NCBI GenBank assembly: GCA_032717465.1
Contig: CM064657.1
Coordinates: forward strand, 25,175,319-25,239,318
Direction: 5' to 3'
From: Coenobita brevimanus
Lineage: Eukaryota > Arthropoda > Malacostraca > Decapoda > Coenobitidae
DNA length: 64,000 nucleotides
Shown here: piece after piece, positions 53,499 to 64,000 of the stretch
How the letters are laid out: each line of letters starts with the position of its first letter
Numbering within the stretch: the stretch's first letter is position 1
Notes under the pieces: generated by a model
Databases searched by the model: none
The model's input: the letters and a program-made list of their open reading frames with translations, nothing else
What the model was told of the DNA's origin: nothing
Made by a program: the position numbers and the translations under genes

Positions 53499-53843
53499 GT
53501 GTACTTATAACATCTAAGAATTTGGAAAATAAACTGATCTTGAATTAGGCTTTATATTTTTCATTATTTATTGGGTAAAAAATATCTTTCCCGGCTTTTA
53601 TCCTTAGATTCTTTTTTCTTGCCCACCCCCAGAAAGCACATACAGTAAATCATTAAGCTAATGTAGTGAGGAACCCTTCAATGTAAAGTAAAAAATGACT
53701 TGCTATGATGATGTTATGCTTTATTATTTAATCACGAGTATAAACATTGCCCCCTCTTGGCTTATACCCATTTTCATTCCAATCCTGAGAGCTTGGTATG
53801 AAGCCAGTGAATATAAAAAAGAGATGAATCTGATCTTCAACTG

Positions 53844-53847
<4 letters not shown>
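53499..53847. other. AT-rich, nothing recognised
   Basis: No supported frame or repeat. Confidence 0.5.
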
Positions 53848-53906
<59 letters not shown>

Positions 53907-53934
53907 TCCCTCTCCCTCTCCCTCCGTCTCCCTT
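53848..53934. repeat. (TC)n-(CCCTCT)n microsatellite
   Basis: A long TC run passes into CCCTCT hexamers. Confidence 0.97.
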
Positions 53935-54129
53935 TATATTTCTTTTTGAAGGAATCATGAAATTATCATACAAAATGTAGGATACTGAAATGCTATCGTA
54001 CATCATACTGACAGAGAATTTATCGTATATTTACAATATTTATCGTACATATGGCAACAGTGAGAGAGTGGCAGGACTGCAGGAGGCATTGGCGAGCCCC
54101 GGTGACTCACCAAGATGCCGCCTGTCAGG

Positions 54130-54305
54130 CTAGGCTATGTAGATGTTCGCGGACAGATTTGTGTTTGCAGAAGTACACTACTTCTGCAAGCGTAAAACTG
54201 CAAATTTGTGTAGAATTTGTTGCAAACACAAATCCGCAAACGAAATCACACTTCTGCAACTGCAGAATTAGCGGTTTGCGGAAGTGATTGTGGGAGTGCC
54301 CAGCT
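54130..54305. repeat. hairpin-rich repeat remnant
   Basis: Contains a perfect short hairpin at 54167-54187 (arms GCAGAAGTA/TACTTCTGC) and a wider inverted relation between GATTTGTGTTTGCAGAAGT (54157) and ACACAAATCCGCAAACG (54226). GCAGAAGT/CTTCTGCA words recur. It looks like the end of a foldback or MITE, family unknown. Confidence 0.45.
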
Positions 54306-54324
54306 CTGATATGCACCACTGGAA

Positions 54325-56905
54325 GACTTTGTGGGCAGAGTGAAAGAAGAGTTCTTGGTAAATGTGGAAGCTTGCATGGAAAAGTTTGAGTGGAATGAAA
54401 GTGTATATGCCTGCAGAAGTGGATAAGAATGGCAGTGCTTAAGTGTGCAGAGGGGGTTGATGATAGCCAATACCCTTTTTAGGCACTAAATGATCCACAG
54501 GTATACATGGAGCGTGATGAGAAGGGTGGGTGGTGAACTGAATGGATGGAAGGCAATTATTGATTATGTGTGTGTGGATGAGAGAATGAGAAGGTATGTG
54601 ATGGATGCAAAAGCATACGGAGGTTGGGGAAGTGGACTTTCTGACCACCACTTGGTGGTGGTGAAAGTCAAGGTACAAATGCGATGAATGAAAAAGAGAC
54701 AAGGACAGGAGGAAGTAGTCCATACATGGTGGGTGGAAAGGTTGCAAGAGGATGGAAAAAAGGCAGAACATAAGACAGAAGTGAAGGAGTAATTGGGTAA
54801 ATATGATTTTGAGCAGATGGGGGAGGTGGAAGATGTGTGCAAGATATTTGCAAAAGAAATCTATGCAGTGTGGTGTGTGAGTTGAAGAGATGACAAAAGA
54901 GGGTGCAAGGAACAGCACGGTGGAATGAAGGTGAGGCAAGGTGTGTCGCAAAAGTAGAAGGCATACAGTGAGTGGATGGGAAGCAGAGGCATGGAGGATG
55001 TTGAGAGCTGGAAGAGAGAGTTATATGTAGAGTGGAAGAGAGAGAGGTAAAAAGATTAGGAGGAGAGAGTAAGAAGAAAGTGGATGAAGAATTTGGAAGG
55101 AGTTTGAGTGTAAAGTGGAGGGAATGTAAGAAAATGTTCTGGATGGAGGTAATGAGAATTAGATAGGGTGATAAGGAAGATAGTAGGGGAGTGAAAGATA
55201 AAAATGTTAATTGATAGTGGAGAGGGAGAAAAAGTGATTAGATGGAAAGAACACTTTATGGAATTGTTAAACACAGAGAATGAAAGTACATGTTAAGCGA
55301 GTATAAGTGGCTGGGGAATGGCTGGGAGAAGAAGGGAGGTGAGATGGGTGGAGGAGATCAGTAGGGTGGAAGCAGTGGAAGCAATCAAGAATATCAAAAT
55401 GGGGAAAGCCCAAGGAATTGATGGAGTGTGTGCTGAAATACTGAAGCATAGGGGAAAGACAGTAGTAAAATGTATATGGAAGATGTGCAGATTGGTCTGG
55501 GAGGAAGATAGAGTCCCAGAGGATTGGAAGTAAGTAATAATTATTCCCCTGTACAATGAAAAAGGGGGAAAAGAAGTGTGTGGTAATCATAGGGGCATTT
55601 GTCTCCTTGATGTAATTCAAAAAGTATATGGTAGGATACTTACTGACAGAGTTAGGGAAATAACAGAGGAATTAGTTGGAGAAGAACAAGGAGGTTTTAG
55701 GAAGGGAAGAGGTTGTGTAGATCAAATATTCATCCTTAGGTCTGTAGTGGAAAAGTTTCTTGAGAAAGGAAAGAAGTTGTATGCAGCCTTTATGGATTTG
55801 GAGAAAGCATATGACTGAGCGGATAGACAAGGAATGTGGACAACATTAAGAATATATGGAATAACTGAGAAGCTGTTAAATGCAGTGAAGAGTATGTGTG
55901 AAGATGCTAAGGCTGCAGTGCATGTTGATGAAGTGTGTGAATTTTTTTATCTGAATGTTGGATTGAAACAGTGATGTGTCATGTCTCCTTGGTTGTTCAG
56001 TCTGCATATGGATAGGGTTATAAATGAGATACAGGGCAGGGCAGTAGATGTTGAAGCAGCCCTAATGAGAGAGGGCAGTGATTGGAAACTTCCCTTTCTT
56101 TTGTTTGCTCATGATACTGTGCTGTTAAGGGAAGATGAAGGGGAACTGCAAGGCTTGGTGAATGAGTTTGGGAGAATGTAAGAAATGGAACCTAAAGGTG
56201 AATGTAGGGAAGAGTAAAGTTATGGTCTTCTGGAGATATGAAGTCATTGAATGAACAGTGAGGATGGATGATGAGGAAATGGAAAATGTGAGTGCATTTA
56301 AGTACTTCGGTAATGTGATGAGTAAGGATGGAAATTTGAAGGGTAAAGTGCTTGAAAGGGTACAAGAGGAAAGAAAGGTTGCTGGTTCTTTGAATGCAAG
56401 GAAAGCAGCAATAAGAAATAGGGAAGTGAACATGGAAGCAAAAAAGTTGCTGTATGACAGTATTGTGATATCAACTCTAATGTATGGAAGATAAGCTTGG
56501 ACCCTGTTGGAAGGACACAAGTCAAGAGTGAAGGCAGTGGAAATGAGTTATCTAAGAGAAACATGTGGAGTTACATGGACAGACAGATTGTCAAATGAGA
56601 AAGAGAAGGAGCATTGTGGTGTTGATATGGATGTGACAGAAAGTGTCAGGAGAAATACACTGAAGTGGTTTGGCCATATGGAGAGGATGGAGAGTGAGAG
56701 ACTAATGAGGAAAGTGTATGTGAGTGAGGTGGAGGGGAGAGAGGAAGGGGGAGGCTAAGGATGAGATGGAGGGATAGAGTGGGGAGGTATAATAAAGAGG
56801 ACAATGTGAGATGGGGGGAGGGCAGCAAAATGGCGGGGGAAAGGGCGACATGGAGGTGATTTTTTTTGTGGTCACCCTTTACAGGATTAGGACATCTCAT
56901 AATAG
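54325..56905 (+). mobile_element. LINE family A, copy A7 (old, decayed)
   Basis: Plus-strand copy with many stops. Landmarks: WSVMRRVGGELNGWKAIIDY and GWGSGLSDHHLVVVKV (endonuclease, 54490-54687), GKAQGIDGVCAEILKH (55318-55533), EELVGEEQGGFRKGRGCVDQ and FMDLEKAYD followed by a stop (55576-55818), MSPWLFSLHMD, LLFAHDTVLLRED (the first catalytic Asp is His here), FKYFGNVMSKDG, LKWFGHMERM, then GGTCACCCTTTACAGGATTA and a worn tail at about 56900. More diverged than A1-A5, so an older insertion. Confidence 0.85.
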
Positions 56906-58508
56906 ATATTCAGAAGTGAGCTTATGATACTAAGTGGACGAATTGGAGAAGACAAAGGTGTTGAAGCTATAACTTGTTAAAATAGAAATGAAGGCAGAAG
57001 CACCACTGATCATATTATTGTATCTACATTGCTTTTCCCAGCCATTATAAATTTTAGTGTGGATGTGTATGATACTTGTTTTCAGATGTACACTGTCCAA
57101 TTTTTGTTGAACTCATGGTTCAACAGAGAAGACAGGCAGAGGAGGATGACAATAAGTGCTCAGCCCCCAGTGCAGGTGGGAGGGTCTTGGAGAGAATGAT
57201 TTTTGAATGGGATAAAGACAAGGCAGAAAGGTTATCTTACCATGGGAAATTATGATCACAGTAACCAACTGGAGAGCTTAAACTTCCTGTCAGAACTTCA
57301 AAGCCAGCAAAAGATGGATGGAACTTGTAACCAGCTGCAAAATGTATTCATAAGTGCAGCAGTAGATAATGGTATCTATACAACACAAACATGGTAAGAT
57401 GAAACCCTAAACTGATTCAAAATCGTGGTTTAACAAGAAATGTGAAGTTAAGTAAAATGAGCTCACGAGGCTCAAGAATAGACATAATAAGAGACTGAGA
57501 AATGTAAATGGAAGGCAAGAGGAAATACAGGTAGATTACGGAACATTTAAGGTTGATAGTAAGAGGTGCAAGAGCTTTGTTGGACAGAAAGCAAAAAAAT
57601 ATCATTTTAGCCTAAACCAGAAACTTAGAGCCAACAAATGTAACGATGGTAAAGAATAATTGAAGGTACTGGTACTAAATGGCAATAAACAAAACAGACT
57701 GCATAGTAATATCCCACTACAGGAATTTGCTGATCATTCCAAGGCAATAAGTAACATAACTAACAGTACTAATAAGACAGTAGCTAAGGAAGACTATGAG
57801 CCAAGGTTTATAGTTCACTCAGTAAATGAAGATTTAAACAAACCTTTTTCCAACAAAGAAATGAAGCAAACAGTTAAAGGACTAAAAAAATAATAAAGCC
57901 TGTGGTATAGACCAAATTACTGCTAAGTGAATTCCTTAAGACCAGTGTGCCTGAATTAATAACCTTATTTACAAATTTAGTTAATACTCCCCAAGACAAT
58001 GGTATAGTACCTGCTGACTGGTGTGTAGGACTTGTACTTTTAATCTTCAAAAATAAGAGATCTGAGAATAATCCAGACAACCACAGAGGTACAGTATTAC
58101 ATTGTTAAGCTGTCTAGGGAGACTATTTACAGTAATAACATATAACCGAATATCAGCTTTCCTTACAGTAACTGGTGCTATTGGAGATGAACAAGCACGA
58201 TTTTGAGAAACTTTCCCCACAATTGAGCATGTATTTGTCTTGCACTGTGTCATCAACATTTATCTAAGTAGGAAGCAGAGGCTATATTGTGGATTCATTG
58301 ATTACAAGAAAGCATTTGACTTTGTTGACAGAGTGTCACTCTGGAAAAATTACTAAACTGCAATATAAATGGAAAAATAATGGAAGTACATATACAATTT
58401 GTATAAAAATGCAAAGTCATGTATCATGGTGAACTAATAAGTACCAGATTGCTTTCCATGCAATGCAGGAGTCTGACAGGGTGAAAATCTGTCACCATTG
58501 TTATTTGC

Positions 58509-58880
58509 TATCTACTTAATTTTTTTTTTTTTTTTTTTTTTTTTTTAATGTGTCCGACTCTGGGCATAGGCTTCACAGCCTGCTATCAAGGCCCAGCAGT
58601 CCTCCTACATACCATACACCTCTACATGTCACCACTTCGGCGCTAACACCCACCGTCCATATTGAATACATGCTAGGGCTGTCTCATACAGGACTGGTGT
58701 ATTGGTATTAGCGGGGGTATTTTTACAACATGTCGGCGGGTCTTCTGGTAGATCAGTAAAGCCTGATTTAATGAAATTCAAATCCTTAAACTGTTCCCTG
58801 CCCCAGCCGGGATTCGAACCTGGGTCTGTCAGGACTGCAGGCCACCTCTCTACCGACTGAGCCACCGCCTTCCCCAGAGG
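58509..58880 (-). mobile_element. tRNA-derived SINE S2 with poly(A)
   Basis: On the minus strand: GGAAGGCGGTGGCTCAGTCGG (A box TGGCTCAGTCGG), AGGTGGCCTGCAGTCC, then AGGTTCGAATCCCGGC (B box GGTTCGAATCC), a ~270-bp body and a poly(A) tail (T-run at 58520-58546 on the plus strand). Box spacing is that of a tRNA. It interrupts LINE DD after RT motif B. Confidence 0.87.
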
Positions 58881-58925
58881 ATTCGAACCAGCGCTAGCAA
58901 CTGCGTGAGTACAGCAGCTTACCAG
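58881..58925 (-). repeat. tRNA-like fragment next to S2
   Basis: Reverse-complemented: TCTGGTAAGCTGCTGTACTC..GCAGTTGCTAGCGC then GGTTCGAATCC, a second B-box-containing tRNA piece directly upstream of S2. It lacks an A box and acceptor stem. Confidence 0.5.
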
Positions 58926-59143
58926 ACGTCATGTATCCCAAACAGGGTGGCTAAGGGCTTAGAGTTAATTGTTTTACAGGAAGGGGCACTAATCCTCCAC
59001 CAACCCCACTTGACACGTAGGGAGAACATTATGCCAACAGCATCTGGTGTGCCCAGGCGGTCACTCATCCAAGTACTAACCAGACCCAACGTTGCTTAAC
59101 TTCGCTGATCGGACGGGAAGCGGTGTACTCAACGTGGCATGTA
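58926..59143 (-). mobile_element. 5S rRNA-derived SINE
   Basis: Reverse-complemented, the first ~105 bp (59143-59040) read like an animal 5S rRNA: CCACGTTGAGTACACCG, CCCGTCCGATC, GAAGTTAAGCAACGTTGGG, GGTTAGTACTTGGATGAGTG, ACCGCCTGGG. This covers the Pol III internal control region (boxes A and C). Then follow CCCTACGTGTCAAGTGGGG, GGTGGAGGATTAGTGCCCCT and GCCACCCTGTTTGGGAT, the same body as the SINEs at 8025 and 53377. A 5S head makes it a SINE3-type element. The TAGA tail is worn. Confidence 0.85.
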
Positions 59144-59454
59144 ATTACTATAAAGCCCTTGAAAAATTGAAAAAGAATGCACTGGCATATCTTAGGGACC
59201 AGGACAGTGGAATCTTCCTTAGGTTAAATGTTCTTCTGTATGCTGATGATACTACTGTTATGGCTGAATCATGTACTCTACTGAACTGCAAAATGCATTA
59301 CATGGGGTCTATGAATAGTGTAACATATGGAAGCTAACTGTTAATGCTGTACTAGTAAGTCTAAAACAGTTGTATTTGGAAGGGGCAGAGTCAGTCAAGC
59401 TTGTAACTTCACATTTGGTGATGACCACATGGAAAATGTTGATTCTTACATATA

Positions 59455-60696
59455 CAGTATCCCTCAATCATCCAATGTAATTCAGCCAACCCCCATACCA
59501 AATTATGCGAAATGCTGGATATTGTGATGGTACCCCCAATCAGCTATCCATTCGACATTTAAGGTAGCCAGATAATGAGTCACCTTCCTAAGCTGTCTCG
59601 ACCATCCATCCTAATAATATTCCAACATTATCATACATGAGTAAATTATTAAAGTCAGGCATAAAATACAATACCTTACAGTACAGTACTGATACAGTAC
59701 ACATTCAGTGAAAGCTCAAATTTCTGTGTTCGGAACATTCGGTTTTCGACATCTGGGCTGTGACTGAATGATACAGTGGTATGGTAATACATAAAATTAT
59801 CCATACAACAACTCCCATTTAAACAGTGAGCATCCAGTTGCTAGCGAGCAAGCCACAGGTAAGCAGGAGTGAGTCTACCCCCACCCAAACCTCCCATTCA
59901 GTAAGGCGCAGTGGAGTTTGGTGAAGTGACTGATAAGGAAGGGAAGCCACCACCAGAGAGATACTCTTGTTTGTTTATTCTTATGTCTGTTCTTGTGTGT
60001 ATGTGTGAAAGAAAGAGTATTAATACAAACAGTAATGTATTTCAATAATAAATCAGTATAGTAGTACAGTACTTGTGTTTTGTTTCAATTGCATTAATCA
60101 TGATTTTGGACTATTCATGCACCCCTTCACACCACACAGCCCAGATAATCAGGCTATCACTGTAGAAGTAATACAGTACATAATATAATCATATTGTACT
60201 CACCTAGAGTTAACATCAGTGGAGGGTAGAGCAGCACACAATACAGTACGGTGTACTCAATCGCATATTGTCTACTGGCAGATGGCTCTCACAACGATTA
60301 CTCCAGCATGAAGAGCCACAGGCAAAGTCACAGCATAAGTGGGTAGCCACCCTGTGGGGTAAAAAATGCACAATGCACAGATATGTCCTCACTATACGGC
60401 ATCCAAGGGAGAGAATGAGAGAGCACCGGTAGGCTTGCCACACCAGATGGGCTGCTCCTGCAATGCATTTAGCTTGGCTGATGTGTTGCAAGGTCTGATT
60501 GTGTGCTGAATGGATCCTGTGTCTGGGCTGAATGATACACATCACCGCCAAAAAGTGCTCAGTACTGCCTGCTTCCTGTTTCTGAGCCGGATATTGCCTA
60601 ATTTCACCCAATATTGTTTTAATAGAGCCGTGCAACAAAGCACTTCATATTGTGTTGGGCTGGATATCCCGACGACAGATAACTGAGAGATTACTG
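59455..60696. mobile_element. TIR element EE, inserted in LINE DD
   Basis: Ends CAGTATCCCTCAATCATCC and (reverse complement) CAGTAATCTCTCAGTTATC, with TA at 59453-59454 and 60697-60698. Deleting the element and one TA restores the DD frame ENVDSYIYLGVGFNYDF. It contains MITE K2. No transposase frame is recognised. Confidence 0.88.
59706..60162. mobile_element. MITE K2, nested in EE
   Basis: Ends CAGTGAAAGCTCAAATTTCT and (reverse complement) CAGTGATAGCCTGATTATCT. The interior matches K1: CTGAATGATACAGTGGTATGG, CATCCAGTTGCTAGCGAG, TGTGTGAAAGAAAGAGTATT, TTGTGTTTTGTTTC. TA follows the right end but not the left. Confidence 0.75.
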
Positions 60697-61375
60697 TACC
60701 TGGGAGTGGGATTCAATTATGATTTTAAAAAGGGTACCGTATATCAAAACATAAAACAGGCCAGTAAGGCATAGTTAAGTATGAAAACCAAGGCAACATA
60801 GTTAAAACTCTCAGCAGATACACAGACTGACCTCTATTTCAGAAACATTTACTACCGATTCTCACATATGGTTGTGAAGAGTGAGGGTATGAGGACCTGA
60901 AGACAACAGTGGTCTTCTATAGAAAATTCCTTTAAAAATTTACTGCAGGTTCACAAGAACACAGCAGACTGTATGGTTTATGGTGAGACTGCCACAGGAG
61001 AGTTAATTATCACAATTAGGCAGAGAATGGTTGTTTACTGGAGCAGAATCATGACAGGTAATCAACATAAGCTAACTTATATAATGGACAAAATACTAAG
61101 AGTATGTATGATGACCCAAATAAAAAATGCACTTCAGTCAGGGCGGATTAATGCTACAGGAGACATATTTAACAGCAAAGGGTTAACAATCTATAGCTTT
61201 ATGAAGGGGATAGAGTTGGTTCCCCACAACTATATTATTAAGGTTGAGTGACTGCGATTATCAGAGCTAGCATAAGAACATGACTCAAACTTCACAATGC
61301 ACTGTCTACAGAATGTTTAAGGAAAACAGCACCCTGGAAAAATACTTGTTAGTTTTTAGCCTTAGAGATAGAAGG

Positions 61376-61837
61376 TTAACTACAAAATTTTGTTGTGGGA
61401 ACCATATTCTTCCTGTCACAAAAAGCAGACAAAATACTCATGATGATAATGTACAGGACTCTGTAAACTATGCATGTCAAATGATACAGGTGAGAGGAAA
61501 GGAGGTTGGTTGCATGGTTTGCATTCCAATATGACATGCAGGCACTGCGTGCAAGGTTAGGGCATGTGGTGATATCAGGTGCCACACATACCAATGTGTT
61601 GGAAGTCAGTGTCCTCCTTGCTGCTGCATCTGCAATTTCATTGCCATGGATGCCTATATGTGAAAGAATCCACCAAAGACAGAAGTGCCAGGGGGGTGAC
61701 GCAAGGAGAAGGAGGTGCACCAAAGTAGCACGGACAGGTGTAACATGAGTCATAGGTTGATCCAAGAGGACGAGGGTATGCGAAGACCAAGGGTCAGTTT
61801 GTAAAACCAGAGGCTGGGGTTGTGGAGGAAGGTCCAT
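61376..61837 (-). pseudogene. RNase H domain remnant of LINE FF
   Basis: The frame contains WILSHIGIHGNEIADAAARR, the C-terminal RNase H block in which GNE..AD carries a catalytic Asp, followed by CPNLARSACMSYWNANHATN. An upstream frame at about 61900-61830 gives the YDVMTAELLAILLALEFAWT block with the catalytic Glu. RNase H removes the RNA template after first-strand synthesis. The last ~100 bases of the open frame (below 61480) belong to the neighbouring LINE DD. Confidence 0.75.
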
Positions 61838-62131
61838 GCAAACTCAAGGGCCAGGAGGATGGCTAGGAGCTCTGCAGTCATGACATCATACCACCCATTG
61901 AAAGACATGTTTGACATAAGGAAAGGTCCTCAGAGTAAGCCACCAAGGCAAAGGAAAATGAATGAAGGGGAGTAGTCCCCATTCATGTAAATTCTAAGAG
62001 TCCTTAAGAAAAGAGGAGTCCATGTCGAGGAAGAGCTGCCATGCCAAGACTACATCTGCTGACTTCAGGAATGGCACCAGATGATAGGGGCAGATAAATG
62101 GAGAGAAATCCATCTAAGTGGGGACAGGAGT

Positions 62132-62305
62132 TGTAAGGGGCTGAACTGAAACTTAACATATTAATCACAGTGGTCTGGCCGGGATTTGATCCTGGGCCCT
62201 CGCGCTTAATACGTGCGCACGTTACCACTGAGCCAAGGAGAGGATCCCCACTTTGCCTCTAAGCAACGCAGGCTTTTATGCACCCCGTTACGTCACTCTT
62301 TTCTC
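62132..62305 (-). mobile_element. tRNA-derived SINE, copy 1 of a pair
   Basis: Reverse-complemented: GGATCCTCTCCTTGGCTCAGTGG (A-box-like), GTGCGCACGTATTAAGCGCG, GGGCCCAGGATCAAATCC (B-box-like), then GGCCAGACCACTGTGATTAA and a short tail GTTAAGTTTCAGTT. A ~50-bp leader (CATAAAAGCCTGCGTTGCTT) precedes the tRNA part. It is not a working tRNA: the acceptor and T arms do not pair well. Confidence 0.75.
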
Positions 62306-62488
62306 CCCCTGGTGATTAATTTGGTAAATTCAAACACACATGGTAGCATAGCACACTGGAGGCCACCATTAGGGGGAGCCTGCGAACCAGACAGACAGCT
62401 AACCCCCGGGATGTAAGGTTTAAAATACTGTCAACAACATCATGGCCCTCTGAGTCTCACCTCACATCCCACACTGCTGCCAACCAAT

Positions 62489-62660
62489 GTAAAGGACCCA
62501 ACTGAAACTTAACAAATTAATCACAGTGGTCTGGCCGGGATTCGATCCTGGGCCCTCACGCTTAATACGCGCGCATGTTACCACTGGGCCAAAGAGAGGA
62601 TCCCTGCTTTGCCTCTAAGCAACGCGGGCTTTTATACACCTCATTACATGGTCACTGAGG
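62489..62660 (-). mobile_element. tRNA-derived SINE, copy 2 of a pair
   Basis: Same ~172-bp unit as at 62132 and the same orientation, 357 bp away, with a better B box (GGATCGAATCC) and about 10 percent difference. The leader CGGGCTTTTATA.. also matches. Confidence 0.75.
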
Positions 62661-63248
62661 CAGGCCAAGGGAGGTCAAGAGATATGGTGTAGCAGGCCTG
62701 GATGTTGCGAAGAATGAATGGTAACTGCACCTGTGGCCAGTCTGGGTGTGAGGTGTGGGCCTGTAGATTTACCATCAGTTTTCAGGTTGACTTAAAGACT
62801 CAGTATTACTACTGGATGCAGTATCAGGAGCTTAGATGTTACACCCACAGAGTGTACCTGATCTCTAACTCTCATACAATCTTTCTGGGCACAGATTGAG
62901 TTTTCTTTGTGTGTTGCCCAGTGTCAGCCCTACACTGTTTACAGACAGAACTATCTCCCCAGAAGAATTAACAAGAAGTCTACTGGCCTCAGCCTGATTC
63001 AGAAAGTCCACAAATGCCTCAGCGCAAAACATCCGATTGCCTACTTGTGCATGGGGGAAGGACCATGAGGAGGAAGGAGAGGGAGGAGACTGGGTGGTTG
63101 TAGGGAAGGGCAGAAATCTGATGGAGCAGCTGACTGTCCAACTTCATGCGATAGAAGTAAAAGGGGATCACCCCAGACTCTGTGGAGTGGACTTGAAGGC
63201 ACCTATTGCAATGTGAAGTGCAGTATTCTGGACAACATCCAATTTCTT

Positions 63249-63822
63249 GAGGTGGATCTGGGCAACCAATCCATAAAGAGAGGAACCATACAAAATTTTA
63301 CTGTGGATGAATGCCAGACACAGGCAGAGGAGAATGCTTTGATCGGCACCCTAGCCAACTCCTGCTACACATTTCATAATGTCCAGACACCTAAGGCATG
63401 CTGACCGAATATGGTCAATGTGGAGGGCCCAGGTGAGACGAGGGCCATCAAGATGAAGGCCCAGAAACTTATGTCGTGTCCATAGGGGTCAGTCTCTGGC
63501 AAGCTGAACCATCAGCATGGAGGGGAGCCTCCGATGAGGTGGATCTGGGCAACCAATCCATAAAGAGAGGAACCATACAAAATTTTACTGTGGATGAATG
63601 CTAGACACAGGCAGAGGAGAATGCTTTGATCGGCACCCTAGCCAACTCCTGCTACACATTTCATAATGTCCAGACACCTAAGGCATGCTGACCGAATATG
63701 GTCAATGTGGAGGGCCCAGGTGAGACGAGGGCCATCAAGATGAAGGCCCAGAAACTTATGTCGTGTCCATAGGGGTCAGTCTCTGGCAAGCTGAACCATC
63801 AGCATGGAGGGGAGCCTCCGAT
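63249..63822. repeat. 287-bp tandem duplication, almost perfect
   Basis: The unit 63249-63535 (TGAGGTGGATCTGGGCAACC .. GGAGCCTCCGA) is repeated at 63536-63822. By eye the only difference is ATGCCAGACAC against ATGCTAGACAC. It duplicates the thumb region of LINE FF. Confidence 0.95.
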
Positions 63823-64000
63823 GACCAAAGCACATGAGAGCACTCTTGTGTGCCTTAACTGTTCGTCCCCAGTCTGCAGCCCAGGTGGTAAAAACATCTA
63901 CAGCTTGTTGGAAGTGATGATAGGCCTCCCATAATGAGGCAGCACTGCAAATGACAGATATGGTACATCATCACAGAGACTAAGATGAATACTCCAGAAG

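Larger units (their letters stand above)
57200..61490 (+). mobile_element. old LINE DD, interrupted by SINEs and MITEs
   Basis: Plus-strand order: linker (PWFNKKCEVK..), FIVHSVNEDLNKPFSNKEMK and GLKNNKACGIDQITAK with one frameshift (57660-57940), PADWCVGLVLLIFKNK (58011), CGFIDYKKAFDFVDRVSLW (motif A, 58288), GENLSPLLFAIYL (motif B, 58482), then a SINE cluster (58509-59143), LLYADDTTVMAE (motif C, 59232), ENVDSY-IYLGVGFNYDF split by element EE (59455-60696), MVYGETATGELIITIRQRMV (60973) and RMFKENSTLEKYLL (61312). The clade is not clear to me; it differs from A, B, D, E and F. It has many stops. Confidence 0.78.
61500..64000 (-). mobile_element. Jockey/I-type LINE with RNase H (FF), runs off the window
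   Basis: Minus-strand order from 64000: end of the RT palm (VFTTWAADWGRTVKAHKSAL), HKFLGLHLDGPRLTWALHID (thumb), IRSACLRCLDIMKCVAGVGW, FIHSKILYGSSLYG, LDVVQNTALHIAIGAFKSTP, then an inter-domain region and RNase H pieces VMTAELLAILLALEFAWTF and LSHIGIHGNEIADAAARRTL (61837-61480). RNase H after RT is found in I and some Jockey-group LINEs. It is broken by stops, two SINE copies and a tandem duplication; the 3' end is lost against LINE DD. Confidence 0.82.

Noticed and set aside
58800..58880. Functional tRNA gene (also 17950-18018, 62173-62247, 62528-62602)
   Set aside because: A and B boxes are present but arms do not pair into a full cloverleaf, and each is followed by a SINE body or tail.
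59040..59143. A 5S rRNA gene
   Set aside because: Sequence differs at many sites from a functional 5S, and it is joined to a SINE body shared with other loci.

Overview
This is a stretch of repeat-dense animal nuclear genome, most likely from an arthropod and plausibly a malacostracan crustacean. That guess rests on repeat composition only: APE-type LINEs, many TA-flanked pogo/Tigger-like DNA transposons, 5S- and tRNA-derived SINEs, and long (TA)n, (TC)n, (GT)n tracts. There are no operons, ribosome-binding sites or other prokaryotic features. Nearly every long reading frame is transposon-derived. The one stretch that looks like host coding sequence is a candidate internal exon at 3401-3585.

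Layout. 1-1294: 3' half of an RTE-type LINE (family A) ending in (TAGA)n. 1.3-5.2 kb: AT-rich sequence with the candidate exon, a family E LINE tail and microsatellites. 5.2-11.7 kb: a Jockey-like LINE remnant and a chain of TIR elements (GG, H, J, K1) abutting directly or through (TA)n tracts; H holds a 362-bp SINE with a 9-bp target-site duplication. 11.7-22.4 kb: an inverted pair of an unclassified repeat (N1, N2) enclosing TIR elements P, R, T and U; R contains a ~200-bp tandem array and a ~0.9-kb foldback. 22.5-30.5 kb: family E LINE, then three family A copies in a row, best read as one old copy split by a younger one. 30.6-38.2 kb: four TIR elements (Y, Z, V, W); V encodes a nearly complete Tigger transposase with its three catalytic Asp. 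38.2-39.7 kb: a second family E LINE with a PHD finger inside its reverse-transcriptase ORF. 40.9-52.2 kb: a Jockey/CR1-type LINE (B) broken by a family A LINE, a deleted Tc1/mariner element (C) and a CR1-like LINE (D), D itself carrying a ~115-bp family A tail. 52.2-56.9 kb: a deleted Tigger, a SINE end and a decayed family A copy. 57-61.5 kb: an old LINE (DD) cut by SINEs and a nested pair of MITEs. 61.5-64 kb: a Jockey/I-type LINE with RNase H, carrying two tRNA-SINE copies and a 287-bp tandem duplication.

How the parts relate. Family A appears to be the autonomous partner of a SINE family that shares its 3' end (GGCCACCCC..TGGCAATAGATAGA) and part of its 5' leader; one SINE member has a 5S rRNA head. 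Most TIR elements begin CAGT or CACTCA, sit at TA sites and several keep transposase ends with PCNA-binding-like boxes, so they look like deletion derivatives of pogo/Tigger transposons. Removing several insertions in silico restores the host reading frame, which gives relative ages. All family and clade names come from reading motifs by eye; none was checked by database search.
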